This document shows positions 1-7,398 of a stretch of 16,172 bases of DNA, in pieces. A model generated the notes under the pieces. It saw only the letters and a list, made by a program, of their open reading frames with translations. It did no database searches and was not told where the DNA came from. Within the stretch, counting starts at the first letter, position 1. Each line of letters opens with the position of its first letter. The stretch is taken from assembly GCA_028822955.1 (NCBI GenBank), contig JAPKCL010000033.1:1-16172 (forward strand), written 5' to 3'. The translations under genes were made by a program, and so were the position numbers. The DNA is from Candidatus Poseidoniaceae archaeon (lineage in GTDB: Archaea > Thermoplasmatota > Poseidoniia > Poseidoniales > Poseidoniaceae).

Positions 1-359
1 GTTGAAATCGGTGAGATGAGTGTTTCAAGTGCTTGAAGCGCATCCGATTGAGAGAATTGTTGTTCTGTGTCTGCTGAATGTTCGGATTGTATGATTACAG
101 AGTGAACGAGTAAAGCTCCGTCGATTTCTGGGTGAGTGGCACGAAGTGCGTCAACCAATCCCGTCATGTGAGAGAGATGTTGTTGGAGTGCATCGACTTC
201 AGTATTCAGATGAGTGAAATGCGCCGCTTGCCCTTCTTGAAGAACAATGGCTGTTTCTGATAGCCTTTGAAGCCGTTCGTCTGCCTTTTTGAGCCAAAAT
301 CCAGCACCCCCTCCAACACCAATACAAGCGAGTCCAAATACGGCAGTTAGAGGGTCCAT
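1..359 (-). CDS. Membrane-anchored coiled-coil protein, N-terminal part
   Basis: A reading frame opens with ATG at 357-359 and stays open for 119 codons to the window edge, so the C-terminus is missing. Residues 4-23 form one Gly-rich hydrophobic segment (a likely N-terminal membrane anchor), followed by a Lys-Lys pair. Residues 24-75 look helical, with heptad-like Leu/Ala spacing, Glu and Gln, and suggest a coiled coil. A TATA-like box at 381-390 on the same strand is centred about 26 nt before the ATG, which fits leaderless transcription and supports this start. It is divergent from the 922-residue gene. The family is not recognised; the layout of one anchor plus a coiled coil resembles small envelope or RmuC/DUF948-like proteins, but nothing specific supports a function. 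Confidence 0.7.
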   Translation of the reverse strand, partial: MDPLTAVFGLACIGVGGGAGFWLKKADERLQRLSETAIVLQEGQAAHFTHLNTEVDALQQHLSHMTGLVDALRATHPEIDGALLVHSVIIQSEHSADTEQQFSQSDALQALETLISPIS

Positions 360-565
360 TGCAGTCCACCCGAACTTTGCCCCTTTATGGTCTGCGGAGG
401 ATTTGAGCATTGAGGAGGGGTTTTAGACACCCTCGTGTTTTTACCGACAACTGGGGAATTCTTCCTATGGTTCGTCGTTTTGAGTGATTAAACCCCTCTC
501 TTCTGGGCGATTCTTTGCTCACATTGAAAGGCTCTCGGAGTTCATGAGCGTTTGGGGTCACAGGC
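360..565. promoter_or_regulatory. Divergent intergenic region with promoters
   Basis: This 206-base gap separates two divergent genes and is the longest non-coding stretch in the window. It holds a TATA-like box for the leftward gene (381-390) and an AT-rich stretch at 486-492 (GATTAAA) that could serve the rightward gene with a leader of about 45 nt. A 9-bp inverted repeat (415-423 with 490-498, arms GAGGGGTTT and AAACCCCTC) lies between the two starts. No convincing coding sequence or RNA gene was seen. Confidence 0.45.
381..390 (-). promoter_or_regulatory. TATA-like box for the leftward gene
   Basis: On the minus strand the sequence reads CCATAAAGGG. Its centre lies about 26 nt upstream of the ATG at 357-359, the usual archaeal TATA-to-start distance, so transcription would begin at or next to the start codon (leaderless mRNA). 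Confidence 0.5.
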
Positions 566-3334
566 ATGGATGGAGTTGATGACGATTCAAACAGCCCTTG
601 GTACCATGAAAGATTGAGAGATTTAGAACTCGAAGGATGGGTCATTGATTCCATTGAAGAGTACCTTACCGAAGATGAAAGTTTAGCCAGTGAACGACTG
701 GTGTACGTTGATTTCGTTGTCGAACTCGCTCAAGAATTATTAGAACGAACTGGTTATCTTGGTGATTCTGTCGATCACCGTTCGCTGAATCAAAGTGAAC
801 TCTGGGAACAAGAGTTGCGAAATCCAATGAATGCAGAACAGGTACTCATAGAATACCGGGCTTGGGCGAAGGATTGGCGACCTTGGGAATTAATTCTCCA
901 CAGTGCGGAAGAAGACTGGCGAGATGCGGGTCAGGAAGAAGCATACGCCTCTTTCCTTGCACGCTTTGATGCTTTGGACGTCTCTTCATTACCTTCAACT
1001 GCCATCATCTCTCCTTTGCTTGCATCACCTGTAGATGTGGATGAAATCGATCAGGCCCTGTCGTTGCTTGAAGAGGATGAGCGCCGGCAAAGAACTGCAA
1101 TCATCAATGCTGCCACTCTACTGGATGGCGCAGGTTTTGATGTCGGCGGTATTGAAACGATGACAATCATTGAAGGGCTGGATTGGATTGCTAAATTACA
1201 TGATTTGCATGATTTACATGAAGAACTAAGGCTACTCATCATCGAGCGAATTACTCATTTTGATCCTGAATTAGCCGACCATCATGAACAACGAAGGCAG
1301 GCGCTGCTCAGTGAAAACTCACATGCAGAATTGAGGAATTTCCGCTTACAAATTGATGCAATTGCAGACAATCTCTACCAACGCCTTGCCAAACTCAATG
1401 ATTTGTTAAATGGGTGGAGAGAGAAGGGTATTCAGTTCCCCCATAATGACAGCGTCCGCCCGATTGAATTACTGGAGTGGGAAACAAATCTTCCCGAAAT
1501 CGAGATTTCTATTCACAACCACTTGAATGCTCTTGAACGATGGAATCAGATCATTCCACTCTGGGGTGCTGGTGAAAATTCTGGCGCTCAAGATGCCGGT
1601 GTGCTTGAACGGACTGAGCAATTTATTGACCATGTAGACCGTTTAGATCAACAATGGAAACAATATGAATTGGAAGCAATGATGCTTGTTGAACGATACC
1701 AAGGCATGGGTATTGTGATGAGTGACTGGAGTGATGAAATTCTTCGAGATCCAAGAAGTGCATTACAGCAACTGAAAAAGAATGAACATCGATTCAAACA
1801 ACGTCTTGACTGTATCAAAGATTTGTTAAACCTTGATGTTTCATTCGAAGGAAGAGAAGAAGTCGATGCACGTGTTGAAGTGATGAAAGAAATCGATGTT
1901 GACTTAGATGTTCTACAAAATACTCGCGAAATGATTGATACATTGGCTAAACGAGGAGCCCGTCATCGTCGGATGTTAGAACAGGATTGGCGCCAATTAG
2001 TCGCTCAAGGAAAAGCGGATGATGCCATTCCCACTTCGAGTTTCACACTGCAAGAATTTGAAAATGAAATAGGAAACATTCGTCGTTTAGGGGCCTCTAT
2101 TTCTGCGCCCGGGGTTGGAGCATCTCTTGTAGCAGGGGAGATTCACCAACGATTGAAAATTCGAGCTCGGCAAGAGTTAGCAATCTTAGAATCTTCAGGT
2201 TGGGCCGTGCATCAACTTCTCAGAGATATTGAAACAGATTTGATTTCAACAGTACAAAAAATCAATGCGTTGCGACCGCATGTGAGTTCATATGCTCGGC
2301 TTGTACGTCGCCTTTCGCCATTACCGTGGCATAGAGATGTAACATTGGCGCTTGAGATTCAAGAACAATTACGTGACCCTACACAGCTGAGTTCGCTCTC
2401 CGAAAAAATACCTCTGTTGAGTCAACACCTCGCTACGCAAAAAGGTGAAAATGAAGCTTTTGTCTTCGAAGCTTGGTCGCCTGCACCAATTCGACAAACG
2501 CTGATGCCGGTTCCGGAAAGTTACATTCGACATACAATGGTTCCAAAGGACGCTTTGGGCGATGCGCATGAAGCGATGCTTGAAGCGATGGAGCCTGAAA
2601 TTGAATCGTATGAACCGATCCTTGAAACCGTGGAAGCCGAGGTTGAACCTGTAGAAGTGGTGGAAGAACAAGAAGTGGAAGTGAAGGACCCTCATCCAGA
2701 AGTGACTGTCGATATCAAAGAGAAGCCAATGGATGAAATTTCCATACCAGCAAAGAAAGAGCCACCAGCAAAACCTGTAGAAGTAGGTGGTGCTAAAGTG
2801 CAATCACCTCAGATAAAGAATACTGTTAACCCAGTAATCTACACGAATATTAGTCAATTCCTTGAGGCGATGAATCTCGACGATTTAGTCGATGATTTAA
2901 CACTCAATGGCGCTGATTCATTGCCGAATGTTCGTCGTCGGTTGGCTAAACATGTCGGTGTTGCTCCGCGCGATACTCGTGTAGATCGAATACTGAGGTT
3001 AGCGCTCCGGTTGTTACCTCAAGGCGATACAAACGATCTGTTCAAATCTGAACTCTTAGCAGAAATCGGCGGGAATACGAAGACGATGAAACTATGGATG
3101 AGAGCTCGGCTTGAAAATCGACACTCTGGTTCAACCGATGTGTTTCTTGAAGACGCTTTCGATCTTGGAAAGGCACTTCAACGAATACCTGGGCCCGGAT
3201 ATCCTATCTCTCTCGCAAGTGATGAATATGAATTGCCAGACCCTAATGATATCAAAGAATTAGAAGGAGAAGTCAATCAACTCATCGGACACATGAATCT
3301 TCCCTCAGCGGGTGGAATCATAGTAGAATCATGA
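566..3334 (+). CDS. Large helical repeat protein with acidic linker (unknown function)
   Basis: A 922-residue protein of no family I recognise. Residues 1-625 are predominantly helical and Leu/Glu/Asp/Arg rich. Several segments share a loose pattern: a helix, a G-W or G-[VI] turn, a second helix and an 'L..L' ending. These start near residues 16, 184, 276, 370 and 535, for example around GWVIDSIEEYL, MGIVMSDWSDEIL and GWAVHQLLRDIE, and suggest degenerate internal repeats. Residues about 665-750 form a low-complexity Glu/Val/Pro/Lys linker. Residues 755-922 make a separate, more globular C-terminal domain with basic patches (NVRRRLAKHVG, RVDRILRLALRLL). There is no signal peptide and no membrane segment. 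It is probably a cytoplasmic scaffold or DNA/RNA-associated factor; that role is speculation. Its stop codon overlaps that of the next, convergent gene. Confidence 0.85.
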   Translation: MDGVDDDSNSPWYHERLRDLELEGWVIDSIEEYLTEDESLASERLVYVDFVVELAQELLERTGYLGDSVDHRSLNQSELWEQELRNPMNAEQVLIEYRAWAKDWRPWELILHSAEEDWRDAGQEEAYASFLARFDALDVSSLPSTAIISPLLASPVDVDEIDQALSLLEEDERRQRTAIINAATLLDGAGFDVGGIETMTIIEGLDWIAKLHDLHDLHEELRLLIIERITHFDPELADHHEQRRQALLSENSHAELRNFRLQIDAIADNLYQRLAKLNDLLNGWREKGIQFPHNDSVRPIELLEWETNLPEIEISIHNHLNALERWNQIIPLWGAGENSGAQDAGVLERTEQFIDHVDRLDQQWKQYELEAMMLVERYQGMGIVMSDWSDEILRDPRSALQQLKKNEHRFKQRLDCIKDLLNLDVSFEGREEVDARVEVMKEIDVDLDVLQNTREMIDTLAKRGARHRRMLEQDWRQLVAQGKADDAIPTSSFTLQEFENEIGNIRRLGASISAPGVGASLVAGEIHQRLKIRARQELAILESSGWAVHQLLRDIETDLISTVQKINALRPHVSSYARLVRRLSPLPWHRDVTLALEIQEQLRDPTQLSSLSEKIPLLSQHLATQKGENEAFVFEAWSPAPIRQTLMPVPESYIRHTMVPKDALGDAHEAMLEAMEPEIESYEPILETVEAEVEPVEVVEEQEVEVKDPHPEVTVDIKEKPMDEISIPAKKEPPAKPVEVGGAKVQSPQIKNTVNPVIYTNISQFLEAMNLDDLVDDLTLNGADSLPNVRRRLAKHVGVAPRDTRVDRILRLALRLLPQGDTNDLFKSELLAEIGGNTKTMKLWMRARLENRHSGSTDVFLEDAFDLGKALQRIPGPGYPISLASDEYELPDPNDIKELEGEVNQLIGHMNLPSAGGIIVES

Positions 3335-4540
3335 GAGTTCACTTAGAAGTTCACTCTGCTCTTTTTCGCTCAATGTCTCTTCGACTGGTGAGCCAACTAC
3401 TGCAATTTCTGGAGCGTTCGGAAGAGGGGCGTCGAGAGGCAAGGGTGCGCCAGGCAAACCAAACGGCGCTGGTAGAGGCATTGCTGTAGCAGCACCCAAT
3501 GGCGGCAGAGGAGCTGGTAGAGGCAACGGTGTCGGCACTGGCGCAGTTGGAAGCGCCAAAGGTACCGGAAGTGGTGCTGCAAGAGCCACGGGTGGACCCG
3601 CTAACGATGGAGGGGCAACGGGAATTGTTTGCGGGGGTGCTGGTATTTGCATTGGTGGAGGAACTGGCATTGGTAGGGGCGGGATTGTGATGGGTGTCAC
3701 CAATACTTGTGGTTCGATCGGTGTTTGAGGTGTTTGGACCGGCAATGGAATAGGAACTGGCACCGGTGCAGGCGCTGGAGCTGCTAGAGAAGTATGGAGT
3801 TGGTCGAGCGTTTCAGTTTCAAGTACTCCAGTTCTCAATAATCCTGCCATTTCTGAACCAAGTAAAGCCATACTCGCTCTGAAAAACGGACGGTTCGTTC
3901 CGTAACCATGCAAGGTACACACATGGATTCCGCCTGAATTAGAAAACTCAAGATGGTGGGTTTCAAGATGCATGAGAGACCCATACCTTATGCTTAGAGC
4001 AACTAAAATTACGCCGATGAAATTGAATATAGCTGGAGGGAGTAACAAAAATACGATTCCAGAAATAAACATGCCAAGCCAAAGAAATTGATGCTTATGC
4101 ATCAATTCATTATGACGGTGTTTGAAACCAGTAATTTCTCTTTTCATGGAAAGAGATACTTTCAATCTACGTTGCCCGTCATCGTCGAGTCTTGATTCTA
4201 TGATTCGAAGCAAGTCGTCATCAATTACAAGAGAAGTGGTTTTTCGACCATCAACTGATTGCTGAAGAGGGAATTCTGTTACCGTTTCATTATGAAATTG
4301 TTGAAGAAGGGGTGCTGCTCGAATTGGCAGGCTCCATTCGCCTGTTTCGTTAGCCGTTTCAGAATTCTCTTCCGACACTACTTCTGAGCCTTCACTTTCT
4401 TCAAGTTCTACTTTATGTTCATCTTCGGGCTTTACTAAACCTTCAGGCTCTTTTTCTAACGAGGGATTATCCTTTGACCCCACGTCAGTGAAAGGGTCTG
4501 TGTTGTCGTCTGGCCACTCAGCAGATTCACCTTCGCCCAT
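3329..4540 (-). CDS. Two-helix membrane protein with acidic head and Pro/Ala-rich tail
   Basis: A 403-residue protein of no recognised family. Residues 1-70 are strongly acidic and low in complexity. Residues 71-150 are a soluble domain that becomes basic towards the membrane. Residues 153-184 form a hydrophobic hairpin of two membrane helices broken by LLPP. Residues 190-250 are a second small domain (LEFSNSGGIHVCTLHGYG onward). Residues 253-378 are a long Pro/Ala/Leu/Val tail that must be extended, ending in an acidic helix (SEKEQSELLSELS). It starts 42 nt after the dnaG stop on the same strand, so co-transcription is likely. The two-helix hairpin with soluble parts on one face suggests both termini lie in the cytoplasm. 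The DNA under the tail is G-rich and repetitive because of codon constraint. Confidence 0.82.
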   Translation of the reverse strand: MGEGESAEWPDDNTDPFTDVGSKDNPSLEKEPEGLVKPEDEHKVELEESEGSEVVSEENSETANETGEWSLPIRAAPLLQQFHNETVTEFPLQQSVDGRKTTSLVIDDDLLRIIESRLDDDGQRRLKVSLSMKREITGFKHRHNELMHKHQFLWLGMFISGIVFLLLPPAIFNFIGVILVALSIRYGSLMHLETHHLEFSNSGGIHVCTLHGYGTNRPFFRASMALLGSEMAGLLRTGVLETETLDQLHTSLAAPAPAPVPVPIPLPVQTPQTPIEPQVLVTPITIPPLPMPVPPPMQIPAPPQTIPVAPPSLAGPPVALAAPLPVPLALPTAPVPTPLPLPAPLPPLGAATAMPLPAPFGLPGAPLPLDAPLPNAPEIAVVGSPVEETLSEKEQSELLSELS

Positions 4541-4582
4541 AAGAGAGACGAGAGTTGAACCATTAGATGAAGGTAGTCGTCT

Positions 4583-5827
4583 TCAACGGTGGATTTCAGC
4601 TAACCAGGATTGAACATCTTCGCGTTCAACATATCCTTTGCCTGCTTTTGTTCCAATTACAGTTGCAATAGCTGATTCAGATGCAATCTCAAGAGTTCGG
4701 TCGCTCAATGGTCCATTGAATACAATGGCTACTGCGCCGTCTGCACTTCCTGCTGCTTTCGAGAGCGTTGCAGGTCCGACAGGTTCCGAAACAGTTCCAT
4801 CAACCATAATGAAAACGGCCTTGTTCTTGTCAAGGTTATCGAGGTGGTCAAACATTTCTTGGACTTCAGCTGGAGCTTCAGGTGCTTCGTACACTTCTTC
4901 CATTCCTTCTGACCAATTTTTATCTTGAACGCCTGCTTTTTCATCATCTTCAGCATGTTTCTTACCAAGTGTGTGAGCAAATTTCTTTGCTTCTACTTTC
5001 ATCGAAAGGCACTTTGTAACGGTCTTTTGTGGGAGAAGTTCCCATTCTTGACCAACAGGTGCTTGAGCAACGAAATCAACTTGCAAAGTTTCCATCAATT
5101 GGCTGAACAACATTTCGCCACCACGGTCACCATCAATTGCAAGGATCACGGTTTCTTTGCCATTGGCAAGATCGATGAGTTCCTGTTTAATTGTTCCAGC
5201 GCCATCAGCACTGATGGCATTCTTAACGCCACAATTCAAAAGATTACGAACATCGTTTCGGCCTTCAACAATAATGAGTGATGAAGAGGATTCGATGTTT
5301 GGTCCACATGTGAGTCCGTGGAACACTGTTGCTGTTCCAGTGGTCATCACTGAGCGAACTTCTTCGATAATTGTTTTTGATGCTGCTTCGCCTGAGTTAA
5401 CCATAGTGAGTAACAGTTCTTTTGCACGGTCGACAACTGCAGTGCGCTTTGATGCACGGATGTCTTGAATTTCAACAACTGTAATGATTGAGCTGCATGG
5501 ACCGATTCTGTCAATTGTTTCAAGCGCTGAAGCGATAATTGCTGTTTCAACATTATCCAAACTGCTTGGAATCAAGATGAGTCCATGCACTTTTCCGCCT
5601 TTCGATTCGATTTCTACATCAACGTGTCCGATACGAGCTGTGCGTTGTAATTTACGCAATTCCAGTTCGTCTCCGAGCAAACCTTCTGTTTGCCCCATGA
5701 TCGCGCCAATGATGTCTTTTCGTTGGACTGTTCCATTTACTTTAATATCGGCACGGATTTGATATTTCATTGCCTTGCCTTGCTTGGAGCCGCCTGGGCG
5801 GCCTCCTGTGTGTGGTTTTCGAGCCAT
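4583..5827 (-). CDS. dnaG: Archaeal DnaG (TOPRIM-domain primase-like, exosome-associated)
   Basis: This is the archaeal DnaG family: a TOPRIM protein related to bacterial primase, known to have primase activity in some archaea and to associate with the RNA exosome through its terminal regions. The signature N-terminal block is clear (IIGAIMGQTEGLLGDELELR, then IPSSLDNVETAI and ALETIDRIGPC). The TOPRIM core is seen as IIVEGRNDV (acidic residue E188 in the 414-residue form) and AIDGDRGG (D232 and D234). A C-terminal domain (about 332-412) matches the family end (AVFIMVDGT, IVFNGPLSDRTLEIA). I chose the ATG at 5825-5827 because an AAGGAG ribosome-binding site lies 8 nt upstream; an ATG at 5849-5851 would add eight residues and lacks such a site. 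An Arg/Lys/Gly-rich tail of about 19 residues precedes the conserved KYQIRADI. It heads a probable two-gene transcript with the Pro-rich membrane protein. Confidence 0.96.
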   Translation of the reverse strand: MARKPHTGGRPGGSKQGKAMKYQIRADIKVNGTVQRKDIIGAIMGQTEGLLGDELELRKLQRTARIGHVDVEIESKGGKVHGLILIPSSLDNVETAIIASALETIDRIGPCSSIITVVEIQDIRASKRTAVVDRAKELLLTMVNSGEAASKTIIEEVRSVMTTGTATVFHGLTCGPNIESSSSLIIVEGRNDVRNLLNCGVKNAISADGAGTIKQELIDLANGKETVILAIDGDRGGEMLFSQLMETLQVDFVAQAPVGQEWELLPQKTVTKCLSMKVEAKKFAHTLGKKHAEDDEKAGVQDKNWSEGMEEVYEAPEAPAEVQEMFDHLDNLDKNKAVFIMVDGTVSEPVGPATLSKAAGSADGAVAIVFNGPLSDRTLEIASESAIATVIGTKAGKGYVEREDVQSWLAEIHR

Positions 5828-5835
5828 TTTAATTT

Positions 5836-5841
5836 CTCCTT
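5836..5841 (-). promoter_or_regulatory. Ribosome-binding site of dnaG
   Basis: The minus strand reads GAAGGAGAAATTAAAATG. AAGGAG is followed by 8 nt and the ATG at 5825-5827, an ideal Shine-Dalgarno arrangement. It decides the dnaG start in favour of the inner ATG and shows that this mRNA has a leader, unlike the apparently leaderless genes nearby. Confidence 0.7.
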
Positions 5842-5864
5842 CTATCGACATCCCATTGCAAGAT

Positions 5865-5882
5865 GATTGGCCGGAGCCAATC
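5865..5882 (-). promoter_or_regulatory. Hairpin with UNCG-type loop in the dnaG leader
   Basis: A perfect 7-bp inverted repeat (GATTGGC and GCCAATC) flanks 4 nt. Read as dnaG-sense RNA, the loop is UCCG closed by a C-G pair, that is the extra-stable cUNCGg tetraloop class. It ends about 37 nt upstream of the dnaG ATG. It could be an RNA element in the leader or, as DNA, a dyad operator between the divergent genes. No transcription start is visible that would prove it is transcribed. Confidence 0.5.
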
Positions 5883-5986
5883 GCTCATTTGCTGCAAGAG
5901 TGAACGAATTCACACTGCGTGAAAGGGAGGTGGATGATTACCCCACTGGCCGACTCCTTTTGAATCCTCTTACTCTTTTCGGGCTT

Positions 5987-6014
5987 AAACTCTTTATTCC
6001 CCATACAAGAGTTT
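5987..6014. repeat. 8-bp inverted repeat at the start of the TerB-like gene
   Basis: AAACTCTT (5987-5994) and AAGAGTTT (6007-6014) are perfect complements separated by 12 nt. The left arm overlaps the TATA-like CTTAAAC (5984-5990) and the right arm overlaps the possible TTG start at 6013. The position is suitable for an operator that blocks promoter access. A chance occurrence cannot be excluded at this length. Confidence 0.35.
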
Positions 6015-6534
6015 GAAGAACAGAGGCGTCTTCCCACTACTCGTGACGACCTCCACTTCTCGAAACTTGGATGTATTTCGAAGCACAGTCGAAGTCATGC
6101 TCGCCGATGGCCGGCTCACGAGAGAAGAGAAGCGCCTCACCATCAAACTCGCCAGTGCATTGGAGTTGACTGAAGAACAACCAGCACTCATTTACGAAGC
6201 CATTCAGAACAAAACGGAAACAGACCCTGGCGAACTTGTATCAATGGAAAAGGCTCGTGAAATATATACCAAAGTGTTTGAAGTCGCTATTGTAAATGCA
6301 TCTCTATCACGTGATGAGTTTCGAGTTCTTGCCCATCTACGCGCCGAATTTGAAATCGATGATGATGAGCATCAGAGCATTGAGACGTTGTTGCGTGAAA
6401 TTGTTAAAGAAAAATTCGAGGACCCGAGTGTTGTCGACAAAATGCTCCATACCCTCCGCGATTCGGTAGGTCTTGTCGGCGATATTTTTGATACCGTTCG
6501 AAAGAAGACCTCCGATGGTGGTCGAAGTGAATGA
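6013..6534 (+). CDS. Tandem TerB-like domain protein
   Basis: A protein of up to 173 residues built from two related acidic helical units. The first, about 20-65, contains ADGRLTREE; the second, about 82-131, contains VNASLSRDEF. This 'x-D/N-G/A-x-[LI]-[ST]-x-x-E' turn is the hallmark of TerB/DjlA-type helical domains, here duplicated. TerB-like proteins are usually cytoplasmic, often near membrane or stress systems; the substrate or partner is unknown. No ATG precedes the first unit: the frame could start at TTG 6013 (26 nt after a TATA-like CTTAAAC) or at GTG 6043, which still keeps both units. It is the first of four same-strand genes, and its end overlaps the next gene by 20 nt. Confidence 0.75.
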   Translation: MKNRGVFPLLVTTSTSRNLDVFRSTVEVMLADGRLTREEKRLTIKLASALELTEEQPALIYEAIQNKTETDPGELVSMEKAREIYTKVFEVAIVNASLSRDEFRVLAHLRAEFEIDDDEHQSIETLLREIVKEKFEDPSVVDKMLHTLRDSVGLVGDIFDTVRKKTSDGGRSE

Positions 6535-7153
6535 AAAATTAGCGCATTACCTCGGTGAGCCGCAACCAAAACTGCTTCGATCACATCGTAAGATGTTGAA
6601 GTTTCTCAAAGGCGCCTACGACTCTGGCGTCCCTGGCATGATGACGAAACCGTCAACTGACCTATTGGCCCACTCTGGAGGATATGCGTTTCACTGCGGT
6701 TGCCCAAATCCTGAAATGCGTGATATCGCATCTTGGATTCTTACCAGTGGTGAAGAGAATACTCGCCGTATCGCAAAACTGATTCCTTCACTGTGGAAGC
6801 GCCACGGGCAAGAAGACCTTGTCTTGACTGGGCTTTTGCTTGCGAATATGTCTGAAGAAGAGTTAGGAGAATCGCCATGGATGGCATTTATTCATCTCTT
6901 CAAAAAACAAGAACCGTTAGGTGCTTTACTTGAAATCGGCGAGGAGTTGATTCGCGGAGGGCATGAAGTCCCCGATGATGCGTGGCTTATTGCAATGGCT
7001 GGGCAGAGCAAACTTTGGCATCAGGTGGCGGTGTTGTTCCTCTCATTAAGAAAAGAAGAGGTGGGCGAGGTTCGCGGCCTTGTAACGGCCGCCCCTGCAG
7101 GTGGAGAATTGTTTGAAAGGATTCGAAACCGTGTTCTTTCACAGGAGAATTGA
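6515..7153 (+). CDS. Helical protein, possibly HEAT/AlkD-like
   Basis: A 212-residue, largely helical protein from the ATG at 6515; a TTG at 6473 would add 14 residues lying inside the previous gene. No catalytic motif is certain. A conserved-looking block contains GGYAFHCGCPNPEMRDIASWIL, with two closely spaced Cys and a His, followed by several amphipathic helices (RRIAKLIPSLWKRHG, DLVLTGLLLANM). The helix-pair pattern resembles HEAT-like or DNA-alkylation-repair (AlkD-type) folds, but this is a weak impression. It overlaps the TerB-like gene by 20 nt, so translational coupling is likely. No signal peptide or membrane segment. Confidence 0.72.
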   Translation: MVVEVNEKLAHYLGEPQPKLLRSHRKMLKFLKGAYDSGVPGMMTKPSTDLLAHSGGYAFHCGCPNPEMRDIASWILTSGEENTRRIAKLIPSLWKRHGQEDLVLTGLLLANMSEEELGESPWMAFIHLFKKQEPLGALLEIGEELIRGGHEVPDDAWLIAMAGQSKLWHQVAVLFLSLRKEEVGEVRGLVTAAPAGGELFERIRNRVLSQEN

Positions 7154-7179
7154 AGCCCTTGCTCGGACGCCGTGTATGT

Positions 7180-7389
7180 ATGAGTGAACGATTTCTCCCC
7201 ACGGATGACCCGGTGCTTGAGGCTGTGCTTCAATGGACGGTTGCACGTGATGCGCAAGATGTTCGCCGTTTACTGGAGTGGTTGCCTGAAGCACGTTCAA
7301 GCCGAGAACGTAAAGCATTACTCGACCGCGTGAGAGGACTGTTAGCAGAACTTGAGTCGGCATTAGATGGGCTTGAAGACCTCACCTAA
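7180..7389 (+). CDS. Small acidic/basic helical protein
   Basis: A 69-residue protein from the ATG at 7180, or 79 residues if it begins at TTG 7150, which overlaps the preceding TGA and has GGAG only 2 nt upstream. The sequence is almost all helix (VLEAVLQWTVARDAQDVRRL, then ERKALLDRVRGLLAELESAL), with a coiled-coil look in its second half. The family is not recognised. It is the third gene of a four-gene run and lies 9 nt before the mobA-like start, which argues that it is real despite its length. Confidence 0.6.
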   Translation: MSERFLPTDDPVLEAVLQWTVARDAQDVRRLLEWLPEARSSRERKALLDRVRGLLAELESALDGLEDLT

Positions 7390-7398
7390 GGTGATTTA

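Noticed and set aside
1195..1225. Short tandem repeat (CATGATTTG/CATGATTTA)
   Set aside because: It encodes HDLHDLHEEL in a helical region and is only two to three copies long.
2369..2803. Open frame of 144 codons antisense to the 922-residue gene, rich in Phe/His/Trp
   Set aside because: It mirrors the Glu/Val/Lys linker of the sense protein; its composition is not protein-like and it has no start context.
3420..3780. Repetitive G-rich DNA that looks like a tandem repeat array
   Set aside because: The repeats (for example GCTGGTAGAGGCA twice) follow from coding Pro/Ala/Leu; no regular unit or spacer as in CRISPR or mobile elements.
4925..5281. Frames on the plus strand inside dnaG
   Set aside because: They are antisense to the conserved TOPRIM region, with Cys/Phe-rich, unprotein-like translations.
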